The translations under genes and the position numbers were made by a program. From contig MSED01000013.1 in the NCBI GenBank assembly GCA_002099365.1, forward strand, positions 1,240,001 through 1,304,000: a stretch of 64,000 nucleotides of DNA, read 5' to 3'. This DNA is from Phialophora verrucosa (lineage: Eukaryota; Ascomycota; Eurotiomycetes; Chaetothyriales; Herpotrichiellaceae). Positions 41,350 through 52,651 of this stretch are shown one piece after another (position 1 is the stretch's first letter; each line of letters begins with the position of its first letter). A model generated the notes under the pieces. That model worked only from the letters and a program-made list of their open reading frames with translations. It did no database searches and was not told the DNA's origin.

Positions 41350-43371
41350 ATGAGAGACGGTTACACCGTGCGCGACTGTTGTCTTTCCGACCTTGCTGGA
41401 GGCCTCTATCGTATCATGCCGAGCAAACAGCTTCTACGTACAGCGAAACCGAAACACTCTATATGGAAGGGTTTGCCCGAAGATGACTTTCGCCAGACAG
41501 TCATTGCCCTTTCCCGAGCTACAAATGGCGTGCCTGACGACTCCAGACACTGGTGGTCGATGTCTAATAGTAGCCAACACCTACAAACTGCGATCGAAAC
41601 TCGAACACTCCCTGCTCAAACCGAAAAACGGCTTGCTGATCACTTCGCCTTCATCTTGGCGGCGCAGCAAGGCGTAAATACGGTGACTGCTCTGTGCATT
41701 GAAGAAGTCCGTGAGCCCCTTGGCGTTGTTCTGCGCGTTGCTGCAAATGAAGGAGTACAGAGTGAAGTAAGGAAGGTTCTCAAGCGGATCTGTGACTGCT
41801 TGATGTCATGCGCAAAAAAAGGTCAGTGGTATGCTGACTGATACCGCGGGTCATTATCTCACCTCCACTCAGAATTCCCATTGGAGAGCTGTATTTCACG
41901 GATTTCGGCATTGATACTCTCTCTTTCGCAGGAGCGCGTCAAGTCACGCATGCGGCTATTCCTTGGACGGCAATCTGCTCGTCACGCTGAGCGCGGCAGA
42001 CCGGACGAAGTAGGACTCGAGAACACTTTAGCCCGCATGAAACGCGAAGCCTCGACGCCTGCCGCCATAGACCTCGTCAACAGAATCTCTGGATTGAAGC
42101 ACAAATTCAAGAATACACTCCGCCCGGGTAACTCGCTATCGACTCAAGAGATGGAAGAAATTGTCAGTGAGAGCTTTTCGATCACTACTTCCGACGGAGC
42201 CACGCCATTTCGAACCACTCTGAAGAACGCTGGACTGAGTTCTCATACGTGGTTCAACAACAAGTTTATCATGCAGATCGACAAGCTCGCCGCATACCAT
42301 CGTATCCCCGACACTCTGGCCAGAGAAGTACACAGGAAATCGACCCGGCCGCTCTTCTCCAACATCAAGATCGAGTACATTGATGCCTATCGACCTAGCC
42401 TGAGCCCTGTGTCGCTTACCGGAAACAAAGTGCACTGCCACGTCCACGCGGAAGTTCAATTGGTGATACATTATCTACGGTCGGCAACTACATCGCCGCC
42501 CCGGTTCATCGGCACCAGCAAAGCTACGTGCTTTCTCTGCCATCTCTTTATCATCGAGCATGGTTGCTTCGCTGTATCAACTTGGCATGGACGTTTGTAC
42601 GACCAGTGGACTATCCCCGACCTTGCGGAATACAGCCCGGAAAGTGTTGCCACACTCAGAGCCATCATACAGCGTATGAATGACAAGTGCTCACGGCTTC
42701 TGACGATGATACCTCAACAGCGGAGTTACCCTCTCACAAGCAGACACAATCTACAAGAGTTCCCAGAGTTCTCGCCCGCGACCACAGTATTGAGTGCGAA
42801 ACACGCTTCACGATCGAGCAATATCCAGCCGACAAATCCCACTTTCGAAGCCGCCGGTGGTTCTCCAGAGGCTGTAGACATTTCTAAACTGCTACCAACC
42901 ATTTCCATCATAGAGCTCGACAAGGTAGACGCATCTGCTGATGGGTCGGAAACACCAAGGCAGGGGAGCGTCCGTACCATATCGGAGGACGTGGTTGCAA
43001 CTTCCGCAAAGGAACACTCCGTGGCAAGCGATCAAACGTCAAGCGACGAATGGTGGGAGAGCGGCTCGAGTACATCAACTCTCACTGCGAGCAGCGCGCG
43101 TCCAGTTCAGCTCCTTCCCGATGAACCTCATTTTGCCGCTGTGCCGGGCTTGGAAATAATTGCGGAGATCGAATCACCAGCTCTCGGAATGATGACCTTG
43201 AAGACCGACGGCGCGCTCGGTGACACTTCAGCAGGCCACATCGTCAATTTGGAAGAATTGAGTGCAGGGCAAGAGGTGACTTTTGACAGACGTGAGAACG
43301 AGCCTTCCATCGTACTCCGCTTCCACGAACACGAGAGAGAAGTATGTTGTGTGATGTTGGAATGGGCTTGA
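41350..43371 (+). CDS. OTT_1508-like deaminase-fold protein
   Basis: Two exons (41350-41821 and 41873-43371, intron 51 bp, donor GTCAGT) give 656 residues. The middle carries the signature of the cytidine-deaminase-like OTT_1508 family: His-Ala-Glu in CHVHAEVQLVIHYLRS (about 349-351), then two Cys in GTSKATCFLCHLFIIEHG (377 and 380), then FAVSTWHGRLYDQWTIP. H/E/C/C is the zinc-binding and catalytic set of the deaminase superfamily. The N-terminal 330 residues are mostly helical. The C-terminal 200 are Ser/Thr-rich and disordered, ending in a beta-like segment (EVTFDRRENEPSIVLRFHEH). Family members occur in fungi and some bacteria and were predicted to act on nucleic acids or nucleotides; to my knowledge no fungal member has a proven function. 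The gene sits between a Zn2Cys6 regulator and a DHA2 exporter. Confidence 0.8.
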
Positions 43372-43638
43372 ACGATGGTTGGGGTCAACGCCGGGTGGCA
43401 TCCTGACTGTTTTGCCATTGGCGCTTGTCTAAATTGAAACTTGTTGTTACAGACATATGGCTCTGTCACTTCCACCATTCGGCGGGAAGAATTTTGCAGT
43501 CTTCCGAAAACGTTTGGACTGTCATAAATGACGCAAGCGGTGGCTATCACGCTCAGGGTTCGGAGACGTCCCAGAGCCTCTGTTGAAGGCACCTAAATGC
43601 TCCCCTGCGTGACCCCTTGATGCGGCAAGTTGGGCTTA

Positions 43639-45873
43639 CTATGCATCGCCTCCTTTCGACTTCTTTGGCGCCTGCTTCTTCGGGAGCTTCTGGAAACCCA
43701 TACCGAAGCTGGTCAGGAAAGCTGCCGAAGATGCACCCACCGCCAGATACTACAGCAGGTTCAGCGCAGATCAACACAAAAGTGGATGCAACTTACAAAG
43801 GTCGACACTATGGCACGATTGTAGGCACGAAGCACATCCTCAAGATCGGCTTTCGGCACACTGGACCTGACCGCCGACGCTCCAATATCGATCACATCCT
43901 GCGGATTGACGCCAGGCGCATACGTCTTCAACGATGACCGCAACGTGTTGGTGAAGATGGTCTCTCCAACGGAAAGAAATGTTGCCCCTCCGAGGTACTG
44001 CCAGAAGAAAATTTGAGAGGTGGCAATGGAAACCTCCTTTGGAGGTAGCAAATTCTGGATTGCGGTGATAGGCTAGAGGCGCCGTTCGGGTCAGTCAAAT
44101 ATGTATGAAGATCGTTGCAGTGGGCCATACATACCATCTGGACAACTGTCCCCCTCCCCGCGCCGGCCAGTATCTGGTACCCGATCCAGGCACCGGTGCC
44201 GCTGGAAACAGTGAAGGTTGTCATCAATCCCGAACCGACGGAGGTCAAGACACATCCGAGAAGGGCCCATGGTGTGCAATAGCCAATGACCTGGACTTCG
44301 TTCAGTGAGCGCCTGCCTCGATAGGACAGTTGGATTTCACATACCCAATTTGCCGGCTGTGATGCCCGCGATGGCCTGTGAAATAGCAGTCGGGAGGACC
44401 ATGACGCCGCTCATTATTGGGCTATCGTCCTTGACCACCTGGAACCATAACGGAAGGTAGTAACTTAGCAATAACAGGGCTCCTACTTGCAGGAATGACG
44501 TGCAACCTCCGAACATGACAAGCGGTTTCTTCGCAATGCTAGGCGGTATCATGGCCTTTTCTCCCCGAAAATACTCCCAAGTTGCGAAAACGACGGAGGT
44601 GACTAAGGCGCCGCAGAAGAGGCCGATTATAACGGATGAGTCCCATCGGTACTCGTTCCCTCCCCAGGTCATCGCAAGGAGAAACATTATGCAGCCGGGC
44701 GCGAAGAGGATGAAGCCAACTAGATCGAGTTCTTCTGTGACGATGTTCTTGAGATTGCCTCTCACAGGCTGTTTCTTGACTTGTTCGGGAATTGCCAGCA
44801 AAAGGAGAGTGCAGACCACGACGCCTCCAGGAGGAAGATTGATGTAAAAGCCTGCCGCTGTCAGTATGCCAGATTCGGCGCTGCAAAGATGAGGGCCACT
44901 GACACCACCTCCAGGAGACGCTTTGTGTCAGAGCGCCGCCGATCAAAGGGCCAATGATCGTTCCAAACCTACAGATTCGGCTCGATCAGTATTCACCTAG
45001 CAAACCAACTCGAGGGGCCACGACACCGTGATGTCCCAGGGGAACGGTCAACGAGAGGACTTACGATGAAAGGCTGACTGCGATGCCAACGAGCACTATT
45101 TACTTCCGGCGTCAGTCGATGTCGTCCAAATGCTAAGAGATTTCGCATACGTGGCCTGTTCTGTGGTGCGGCAACACTAGCAATCACTGCAAAGGCTCCA
45201 TTGATCACTCCGGCGCCTCCAATCCCTTGAACTGCACGACCGACAATGAGGGCCTTGGAGGAAGGGGCTGTCGCGCAAACAAGAGCTCCGACCGAGAAGA
45301 TGCTGGCGAAAGTGATGTAGGTGTACTGTCGCCAATCAGAACAATGTCTTCGACGCAGGATCAAACCGTTACCTTCGTCGGAAAGTGGGTATATATTCTA
45401 CCCACGAGGGGCTGCAAAGAGCATCTGCCGGTGATGTTAGAAGTGCTGCTGTTTGGATAAGAAGCACACTCCTCACGTGGACACCAAATATGCGCTACCA
45501 TACCATCCGATGTCTTTCAGGGAGTTGAAGTGTGTGGTGATCTTTGGAATTGCCTGTCTACCATGTCAATATATACACCGGGACGAGGATTGCGACGTAC
45601 TGTGGCAATGATTGACCCGTTCAAGGCCATCAGGAAGGTGGAGAGGAAGACAGCGGCAAGGAGAAGAACCGGCTTCGCAGCGGCCAGCTTCGCCGCTGCC
45701 TGCGAGTCCGTTCTTTGAAGCTCTGTGATAGCATCGTGGTCGGTACCTGTTGAGTTGGACTTTCCGGGGTCTTCGAGGGTAGGGGCGATAGTAGACGGGC
45801 TGCTCATTGAGTCTCCGGCCTTGTCAGGCTCTGCCTGTGTGACCAAGCGCTGTGGTTCCGCCGGTGTTGCCAT
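43639..45873 (-). CDS. MFS drug:H+ antiporter, DHA2 family (14 TM)
   Basis: This is a plasma-membrane exporter for toxic or self-made compounds, 575 residues in ten exons: 45601-45873, 45477-45553, 45373-45424, 45151-45325, 45065-45095, 44904-44968, 44345-44851, 44135-44295, 43797-44072 and 43639-43749. All introns are 47-96 bp and all junctions keep frame. Family blocks are LSTFLMALNGSIIAT, IPKITTHFNSLKDIGWYGSA, YLVSTCSLQPLVGRIYTHFP, GRAVQGIGGAGVINGAF (motif with GxGG), GTIIGPLIGGALTQSVSWRW (antiporter motif C) and CFYINLPPGG. The fifth exon is only 31 nt. The C-terminus is Lys-rich (QKLPKKQAPKKSKGGDA). It is divergent from a Zn2Cys6 gene, a common pump-regulator arrangement. Confidence 0.95.
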
Positions 45874-46186
45874 TTCGGCTGTTGTATTTGCATAGATCAG
45901 TATCCAAGCCTTGGCTCTTTAATCAGTTCGCACCTGCTCCGAGCAATAGCATGTCTTGCCTTTTACGACTATATCGGCGAAGATTCCGGCCCGGTCATTG
46001 GCTCGCTTAGCCCGTAGCCGCCATCGGCAGAGGCTGGACGGGATTCCCGTGTCCGAGATTTCGTCTTGTCACTCTCGCTCCTCGCAGCAGATGAACGGAG
46101 CAATCGGACTGCACATTTTATCCACAATCTCGTGGCTGTAGCCTTCTCTGTCCCTTTCCGGGTACTTCGTTCGAGAGCAGTTCCTA
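45874..46186. promoter_or_regulatory. Shared pump/regulator promoter with CCG-N4-CGG
   Basis: These 313 bp separate the DHA2 exporter and its divergent Zn2Cys6 neighbour. At 46018-46027 there is CCG, four bases, CGG, an everted triplet pair of the type Zn2Cys6 factors can bind. Further CGG/CCG triplets lie at about 45985-45993 (tccggcccgg). This is seen in the sequence; binding is inference. Confidence 0.45.
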
Positions 46187-48191
46187 ATGCAGCAAGCAAC
46201 GCCACCGAGCGAGTCCGTCGGCATTCGCGCTCCGAAGGCATGTGTCCCGTGCGCAGCAGCAAAAGTACGGTGTGAGACCGACGAGGGGCAGATTATCTGC
46301 AAGCGGTATGCACGCAGTGGCCCTTGTCGAGCGCGTTGAATTGAATTGACCCTAGCGACAGTTGTCTCCGGCTCAAGAGGACCTGTCGTGCACAGCCGCC
46401 GGGCGCGCAGAAGCGCAAACCAAAGCAGAAATCGTCAGCAAACGGCCCTTCTGGAGATGGTTGTTCGTGATCTTGCTAAAACACTTGCAGCGATGTCTCG
46501 CGCCTGGAGCAGAAACTCGATGGGGTTGCTGCGATTCTGGCAGCCTCGGACACAGTCGGGCTTTCCAGAACCATGAGCGGCCAAACACCATCGTCCGTGA
46601 GCGGTTACGTCGACCAATTCGTCAAGAGCGAAGATGAAGCACATCTGATGCTAGACATCTTCCGTAATGAGCTGACACCGCACTTCCCCTTTGTCGTTGT
46701 CTCACCCTGGGTGACGTTCAGCGATTTGAGGGCGAAGAAACCATTCTTCCTGTTAACGGTCGTGATGCTCACTTGCCGCCATGACATTCCCCGTCAAGGA
46801 GCAATTGCCAAAGCGATCAGGGAGATTATCAGCCAAAGAATGCTGATCAAGAACGAGCAGAGCTTAGACATGCTGCAGGGTATGCTCTTCTATTTGGCCT
46901 GGTATGATTCCCTCCTGCCACGCGAAGGGCTAACTATTGATGCCACCAGGTACCACACCCATTTACATCTTGGCACACAGCTTACCAACCTACTTCATCT
47001 GATAATGGCATTGATGATAGACCTGGCACTAAACAAGCAGGCAGCACCCAGGAAGTATGCAAAGCCCCAGAGGGAGTATTTCCGCATGGACGGACGGGGC
47101 GAGAACATGGCGCCACGGACACTGGAGGAGCGCCGGACCTTCTTAGGTTGCTTCTGTCTAACTGTCGTGTACGTTCAGATGCTGGTGGAACAGCAGCCCG
47201 AGGTCTTTTTGCTAACATCAAACCCAGCTTATCGATGACGGCCCGGGACTTTGAGCCCGTTCGGTACACCAAATATGCCGAGGAATGCTGCCAACTCATA
47301 TCAGCGGCGGCGGAATACCCGACGGATATGTACCTTGTTCAGGTCGTCAAACTCCTCTACATGGGAGACAAGATCAACCGCACGTTCAATCAACAAGAGT
47401 GGGACCCCTCGTCGAACGTCTCAGCCCCGATCGGGGCGTCTGTCAAATCATTGGAACCCGAGTTACTGAAGCTGAAGCCGTCGGTCCCTCCTGATAGCCT
47501 CCAGAATGGTAAGTTCCGTTCCGCTTTGCCTAGTATGCTGCTCACACGACAAGTGTTACTGCTGTTGCATTACTACGCTGTCGAAACATATCTCTACGAG
47601 ATTGCTCTTGACGAGAAGGTCGACGCCTCGAGGTACGGCTCCTTCTCCACGACGCGTCTGGGCCTACTCTTCGCTTGCCTGGAGTCGGCGAAACTCTTCT
47701 TCGAGACCTTCTACGTCTTGCCGGGCACGATCTACTTTGACATCCCATACTCAATATGGACGCTTGTCAGCCACCTGAACGTTATCCTCTCCAAGCTGTC
47801 GCTCTGCGTCGTCGATGGCTGGGACCATGATTACGTCTCGGGAACCCTGAACTTCCACGCTGTTCTAGACAAACTGTCCGCGAGGGTGGAGGAAGCCATC
47901 CAGACCGCTTCAAGGTCCCAAGAGGATGCGACACCCAATAACAGCTTACCACGCAGCGTGCCTCTTATCTTCGTCACCATCGAGACGAAGATCAGAGAAG
48001 TCAAAGCTGTGCACGATGCTAGGAAAGCTGACCTCTCCAGAAGATCTCAGCCTGGAGCTCCCCCGACGGAACAGATTCCCGGGACAGTAGACGAAGTGCC
48101 GGCTCTACCAGAGGACTTTTCAATGATGGACTCTCTAGATTTCTTCGACTTTGGCGACGACGCGTTCTGGGCACAGAATAATTGGCCGTGA
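46187..48191 (+). CDS. Zn2Cys6 fungal transcription factor, divergent from the exporter
   Basis: Six exons (46187-46305, 46362-46433, 46491-46901, 46950-47168, 47228-47508 and 47554-48191; introns 45-59 bp) give 579 residues. The zinc cluster is split by the first intron: Cys at 19, 22, 29, 38, 41 and 48 (KACVPCAAAKVRCE, then GQIICKRCLRLKRTC). A basic linker (QKRKPKQKS) is followed by a short heptad-like helix (SRLEQKLDGVAAILAAS), as in other dimeric zinc-cluster proteins. The C-terminal domain has FRNELTPHFPFVVVSPWVTF and the usual helical middle region, and an acidic aromatic end (DSLDFFDFGDDAFWAQNNWP) that looks like an activation domain. Its shared promoter with the exporter suggests it controls that pump. 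Confidence 0.92.
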
Positions 48192-48337
48192 GAAGGGGGT
48201 GCGCTCCGATAGCAACGATCGGTCCGACCCCAGCAAATAGCACCGGCAATAGTGATCGCCACATCTAGGATCCCTCCCAGCCGTTGTCCTCCCTGCTTCC
48301 CACCCACGCTGCAGAAACGGCGTGTCGAAGAATTCAT

Positions 48338-48733
48338 TCATACGACATACTCGCCCCGAACCTCCTTCTCTCCCCTCCAGACCCAATCTCCTCCGCCGGC
48401 AATCCCGCCTCCAAACTTTCGATGTTCTGCCTCCTCCTTCTCCCTAAGCTCCTTCAAGTACTTGCGGAACTCCTCTGGCTGCAAGGTCTTGGCCTAGTCC
48501 ATCAGCCTGCCGAAACTTTCAAGCTCCAGTGAAGCTGCTGCCTTGATAGGATCGGGCGCGACCGGCTTGCCGAAGTTCTCATGCTCCACTGAAGCGGATC
48601 CGAGTAGGAGCTGAATGGGGACAGAGACCGAGTCGGACGCAAAGACATCATTATTTGATGATGATGATTTGGAGCGGAAGACCTTCGAGATGAGTTTTTG
48701 GCATCGCGAAGGTGTGGAGGTTTCCTTGGACAT
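48338..48733 (-). pseudogene. Small reading frame interrupted by TAG
   Basis: From the ATG at 48733 a 79-residue peptide is open (MSKETSTPSRCQKLISKVFR onward) to a TAG at 48494-48496. The same frame then continues without another stop for about 51 codons to a TGA at 48338, giving KTLQPEEFRKYLKELREKEE and FGGGIAGGGDWVWRGEKEV. The second half looks more protein-like than the first, so one gene with a nonsense change is the simplest reading. CAG to TAG is a single transition. Alternatives are a real 79-residue protein, or a short unrecognised intron around the stop. The family is unknown. Confidence 0.5.
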
Positions 48734-50275
48734 ATTGACGCGGTGTCGTCGGTAGATTTAAGCAGGACGTTGAGTGGCCTTAAGACGTTGAGGGCGTGAA
48801 GGACCTGAATGGCCTTGAATTAACCGCATATGACCTTGAAACTAGAACACGCTCGAAAATCTATCTCAATTCTCCCGATATAGAATAAACGACCAGCATG
48901 GGAAGACAACGTGGATGGGTTTGGATTCTTGGCTCGAGTTAGAAATCCTGCAGAATAGATACAAGTACTAATAACTCGATCTCCCCGAAGACTGAGCTTC
49001 GCCAGAGCTTCGCCAAAGCTTAGGCGAGGATATCTACGTGCGGAGTACCGTGTAGTACCTGCGCGGTTTGTCGAAGCACAACAATAGGACAAGCGGAACC
49101 AATAGACGTGGAGGACGTGCTTATGTTGTTCTTCCTATCCACCCCCGGGGCCAGGCCGACAGATATAACAAGTCAACCTGGATTCGATTTGGATTCGATT
49201 TGGATCCCCCCCACCCCCCCCCACCCCTCTCTCTCTCTGTCTCTCTGTGTGTGTGTGTGTGTATTTCCGAGACAGAATGGTCGCAAGGACAATTAGAAGG
49301 CAAGACCCGCCACAGCCACCACTATCGCTACCGATACTCGTATTAGCACTCTGTGTGGTGTATGCGTCTACGTACTATGCAAAGTAATTGAACTGTATCC
49401 GTCAAAATTGGCCCAGGTCTGTGTCCATATCTGTGTCACATCCATGTCCCTTGGTCCGCCACAGTGGATTGTGAGCGCGCAGCCGAAGGAAGGGTTCGAC
49501 ACAAAAGGCACTTGAGGCCATTGGGTCGGCAGGAGGAACTAGAGGATTTAACTTGCTAGTACATATATGTCTGCTGTTTGTATAATATCTGGAGCAGGAC
49601 GTGTACGAGAGCTACGATAGTATAGTGCGCTGTAGATTGGAAGGGCGATGGTATAGGTACTGTAGTCACGACTTAACTGTAGCCTTATGGCCCTACTGCG
49701 GACTTTATATCATATCATATCTATTTAATCTCTTCCACTCACCCTCACCTTCGCTCTCACGCCCAAGCCCTCCAATTAATTGTCGGGCGTTGAACTTCAG
49801 ACCTTTCGATCCTCAGACCTTCTTCCCGCTGTTCATCAAGCTGACAATCTCGCCCACTCCGTGTAGATTCGATGATCTTCTTCGTGGTGTTTAGCTAGGT
49901 ATAGCAAACGCGGCTTCACGTCTCGCGTTTCGCTTGAATGCTGATCGGTGCGGGCGAGACCAGTTCGTGCCGAGTGAGCGAGCATGACCACGAGATGACA
50001 AGCAGGGTAATCAGAGGCATAATCGTGGAGGGTGCACAAGTGGCCAGAATGGAACAGTGGGAGTTGGCCCTTCAGAGTAAGATTGAGTCGAAGGTCAATA
50101 TTTGCCAAACCAGAGTACATTAGTGCTGTCCGCTATAACGCACACCAAATTCCATCCGCCGCGTTCAATCGATCCGCTCGGTTCCCGTTCAATGCTTCGA
50201 TCCCATGCAATGTTCAACAATATGTCCATGCCACCGTACTGATACAAACTCGAACAGCCATTAGAATCATCTGAA
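48734..50275. other. Long intergenic region with a microsatellite
   Basis: About 1.5 kb. No gene is supported. It holds the C/CT/GT microsatellite at 49206-49262 and a TATA-rich segment (ctttatatcatatcatat) near 49702-49719. The frames spanning the repeat are repeat artefacts. Confidence 0.5.
49206..49262 (+). repeat. Compound microsatellite: poly-C, (CT)n, (GT)n
   Basis: A C-rich run broken by single A residues is followed by CT repeats with one GT interruption, and then by about eight GT units. It is noncoding. Confidence 0.95.
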
Positions 50276-51316
50276 TTACCGACTCTCTGGAGGTTTGAAC
50301 CCTTCCGAAGAGACCTCGACGACAATCTTGCCTCTCGCGCGGCCGCTCTTCAGCTTTGCGATCGCCTGGGGAGCTTGTTCGAACGGAAAAGTCTGGTCAA
50401 TAATGGTCCTCACTTTGCCCTCCTTCATCCACGTTGTGATCTGCTCCAACTGGTCGGGTTTTGCTTGCGTGAAGAACCCGTGCGACTTTCGCTTCCCACC
50501 ACCCAGGAACCCGGGCCACACGCTCCGCAGGAACGAGTCCCAGAAGTAAGGCAACGTGATGTGGCCGGCAACATTCATAAACACGGCTCCCGGCCTCGTG
50601 TACTCGTGGCATTTCCAGTAGAGCTCGAAATTAGTGCCCACGTAGTCCACGACGTGGTCGAATTTATGGCCGCTGGCTTTCAACGCCTCGAGGACACTCT
50701 GTTTCTTGTAGTCGATGACACTGTCGGCGCCGAGGCTCTTGCACAACTCCACGTTTGCCGTGGAGCAGCTGGTCGTGACCGAGCAGCCGACCGTCTTGGC
50801 GATCTGAATCCCGAAGACGCCGGTTCCGCCAGACCCGCCGTTAATGAAGACCTTGTCTCCGGCCTTGACGTAGGGCACGATCGTTTGGTAGGCCGTCAGT
50901 CCGGCAACCCCGAGTGTGGCGGCGTCGGTGCGGTCGATCCCTTCGGGGACAGCGACAACTTGGTCCGGCCTGCAGACTGCGTATTCGGCCAGGCCGGCTC
51001 CTGCCAACGGCGATGTGCCTGTGCATCCGTGGACGAGTTTGCCTGGTTTCAGGGATGACCCCGCTGCCGGGGTGACGAGGTAGCCTACGAAGTCGAGGCC
51101 AGGAGTTGCCGGCTTCGGAATGGCCAGACGACTGAGGAGCCGAAACTCTGCGGGCTTGTAGTCGATAGGGTTGAGGGCCGTCGCCAGGACCTGCACGAGA
51201 TGTTGACCGTGTTTGGGCGTGGGTATGGCGGCGGATTCGTTGAGGCGGAGGTTCTTTTCGAGGCCGCCTTTCGTGCTAGAATATTGCCACGCTTTCATGG
51301 TTGTTGGTCGAGACAT
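50276..51316 (-). CDS. Medium-chain (MDR) zinc-free oxidoreductase, quinone-reductase-like
   Basis: This is an NAD(P)H-dependent reductase of the quinone oxidoreductase/enoyl-reductase-like branch of the MDR superfamily. The single exon gives 346 residues from MSRPTTMKAWQYSS. The N-terminal GroES-like domain includes VQVLATALNPIDYKPAEFRL and PGLDFVGYL. The Rossmann fold has GGSGGTGVFG at residues 160-169 and SLGADSVIDYKKQ. The catalytic-zinc ligands of true alcohol dehydrogenases are not present at the expected places, so it is assigned to the zinc-free branch. The end RARGKIVVEV is family-typical. The substrate is unknown. No clustered partner is evident. Confidence 0.93.
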   Translation of the reverse strand: MSRPTTMKAWQYSSTKGGLEKNLRLNESAAIPTPKHGQHLVQVLATALNPIDYKPAEFRLLSRLAIPKPATPGLDFVGYLVTPAAGSSLKPGKLVHGCTGTSPLAGAGLAEYAVCRPDQVVAVPEGIDRTDAATLGVAGLTAYQTIVPYVKAGDKVFINGGSGGTGVFGIQIAKTVGCSVTTSCSTANVELCKSLGADSVIDYKKQSVLEALKASGHKFDHVVDYVGTNFELYWKCHEYTRPGAVFMNVAGHITLPYFWDSFLRSVWPGFLGGGKRKSHGFFTQAKPDQLEQITTWMKEGKVRTIIDQTFPFEQAPQAIAKLKSGRARGKIVVEVSSEGFKPPESR

Positions 51317-52651
51317 GTTGAGTTCGCGAGATTTTGTGAACTAATGATTGTTGCTCTATGAGATGAAAGTCGATACGGTGCTACAATCCATCATTGTTAT
51401 ATAGCGGAGTGAGGAATTGTTGCTCCGTAGTTGAGTGGTGAAGCCGAGGAGATCGCATTGCAAGAGCGGACGAAGTCAACGGCCGGGCGGCATCCGACGC
51501 TGTGGCCAAGAACGAACTGCATGCCGGAACAACATCCCTCCGTCATGGCTTTCAAACCATCTGGCGTGATTTCTCCTTTCCATCGAGCAGAACCCGCCCG
51601 ACGAACAGGTGCAGCACATGTCGATGCAATTTTAGTACTGTTGGAGAGGCGATGAGCTGGCACTGGGAGATTGGCTCTGGTTCCCGGCCAGACAAGAATG
51701 GAACCGTCAACCCTGGCTGTCAGACCAGACTATTCAGGACGCCAAGTTCACCACAGTGAGTTGAGTTCTATTTGTGCTATAGCGCTCAAAAGTCCTTTTG
51801 TCAAGAGTCCTTTTGACAGCTCAGTTCTGTTTACTCAGTAAGGAAGCTGGTGAACGGCCACGAGGGTCTCTCGATGACGCCGCGCTCTGGAGTGACCAAC
51901 ACGCCAAGGCCGCGCTTTCCTGTACTTGGACTCATACTGCGACAGCGGCTGGTGCTCGTCTCGTGATTGGCTTCGGACGGTCGCTTTGATCTCCGCGTCT
52001 GCCTGCGCTGCAAGTTACGGCCGTCGATCTGAGTTCAACCGCCTTGTCACCCCACAAACAAAGTCAACCAGTTTACCCTTTGAAGAGTCCCTCTTCGCAA
52101 GTTGAACGCCGGAATAGGCTTGGGACACGACAAGGCCCGCCACTGTGTCATCAGCCTTGGATCCCTCCCGGACTCGTCCCTGACCACTCACCCGCCGTCT
52201 TCGACGTATTCGGAGCCCTGTTTCCATGCGGGAGTGAAAATGTACAGACGTCAAGATGTTGTTCAGCCCCGTTTACACAGCCTCAGGCCACGTCCATTGG
52301 TCCGACAACATGGGAGAACACCTACGGCCTTATCGCAACAGGACAGGATCTAGAGCTTTGCCTAATTTGGTGCTATACTGAGACGCTGCCAAGCATCCCC
52401 CGAGTCCATGGGTCATCCGCAGGTATTCATTCACAATGTGTCACGGTCCGCCAGCTAGGGCTCTGTGGCTCTTCATCTATATATTCGCCACGGGCCCTTG
52501 AATCCAGTCAACCTCGCCGCAAACAAAGGAGTTGGACATTGCAAGCTCTTCACACAGTCCCCCTGCAAAATAGCAGTGATCCTCTTGACCACCTCTTTGC
52601 TTCCAGTGTATCCGAAAGTCGATTCTCATCTTCCATTCCAGGTCCACCGCC
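51317..52651. other. Divergent intergenic region
   Basis: About 1.3 kb between the MDR gene (leftward) and the RTA1-family gene (rightward). It contains a short direct repeat of agtccttttg at about 51791-51814. The long frame from 52044 that runs into the RTA1 gene is in a different frame and has no domain. Confidence 0.4.
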
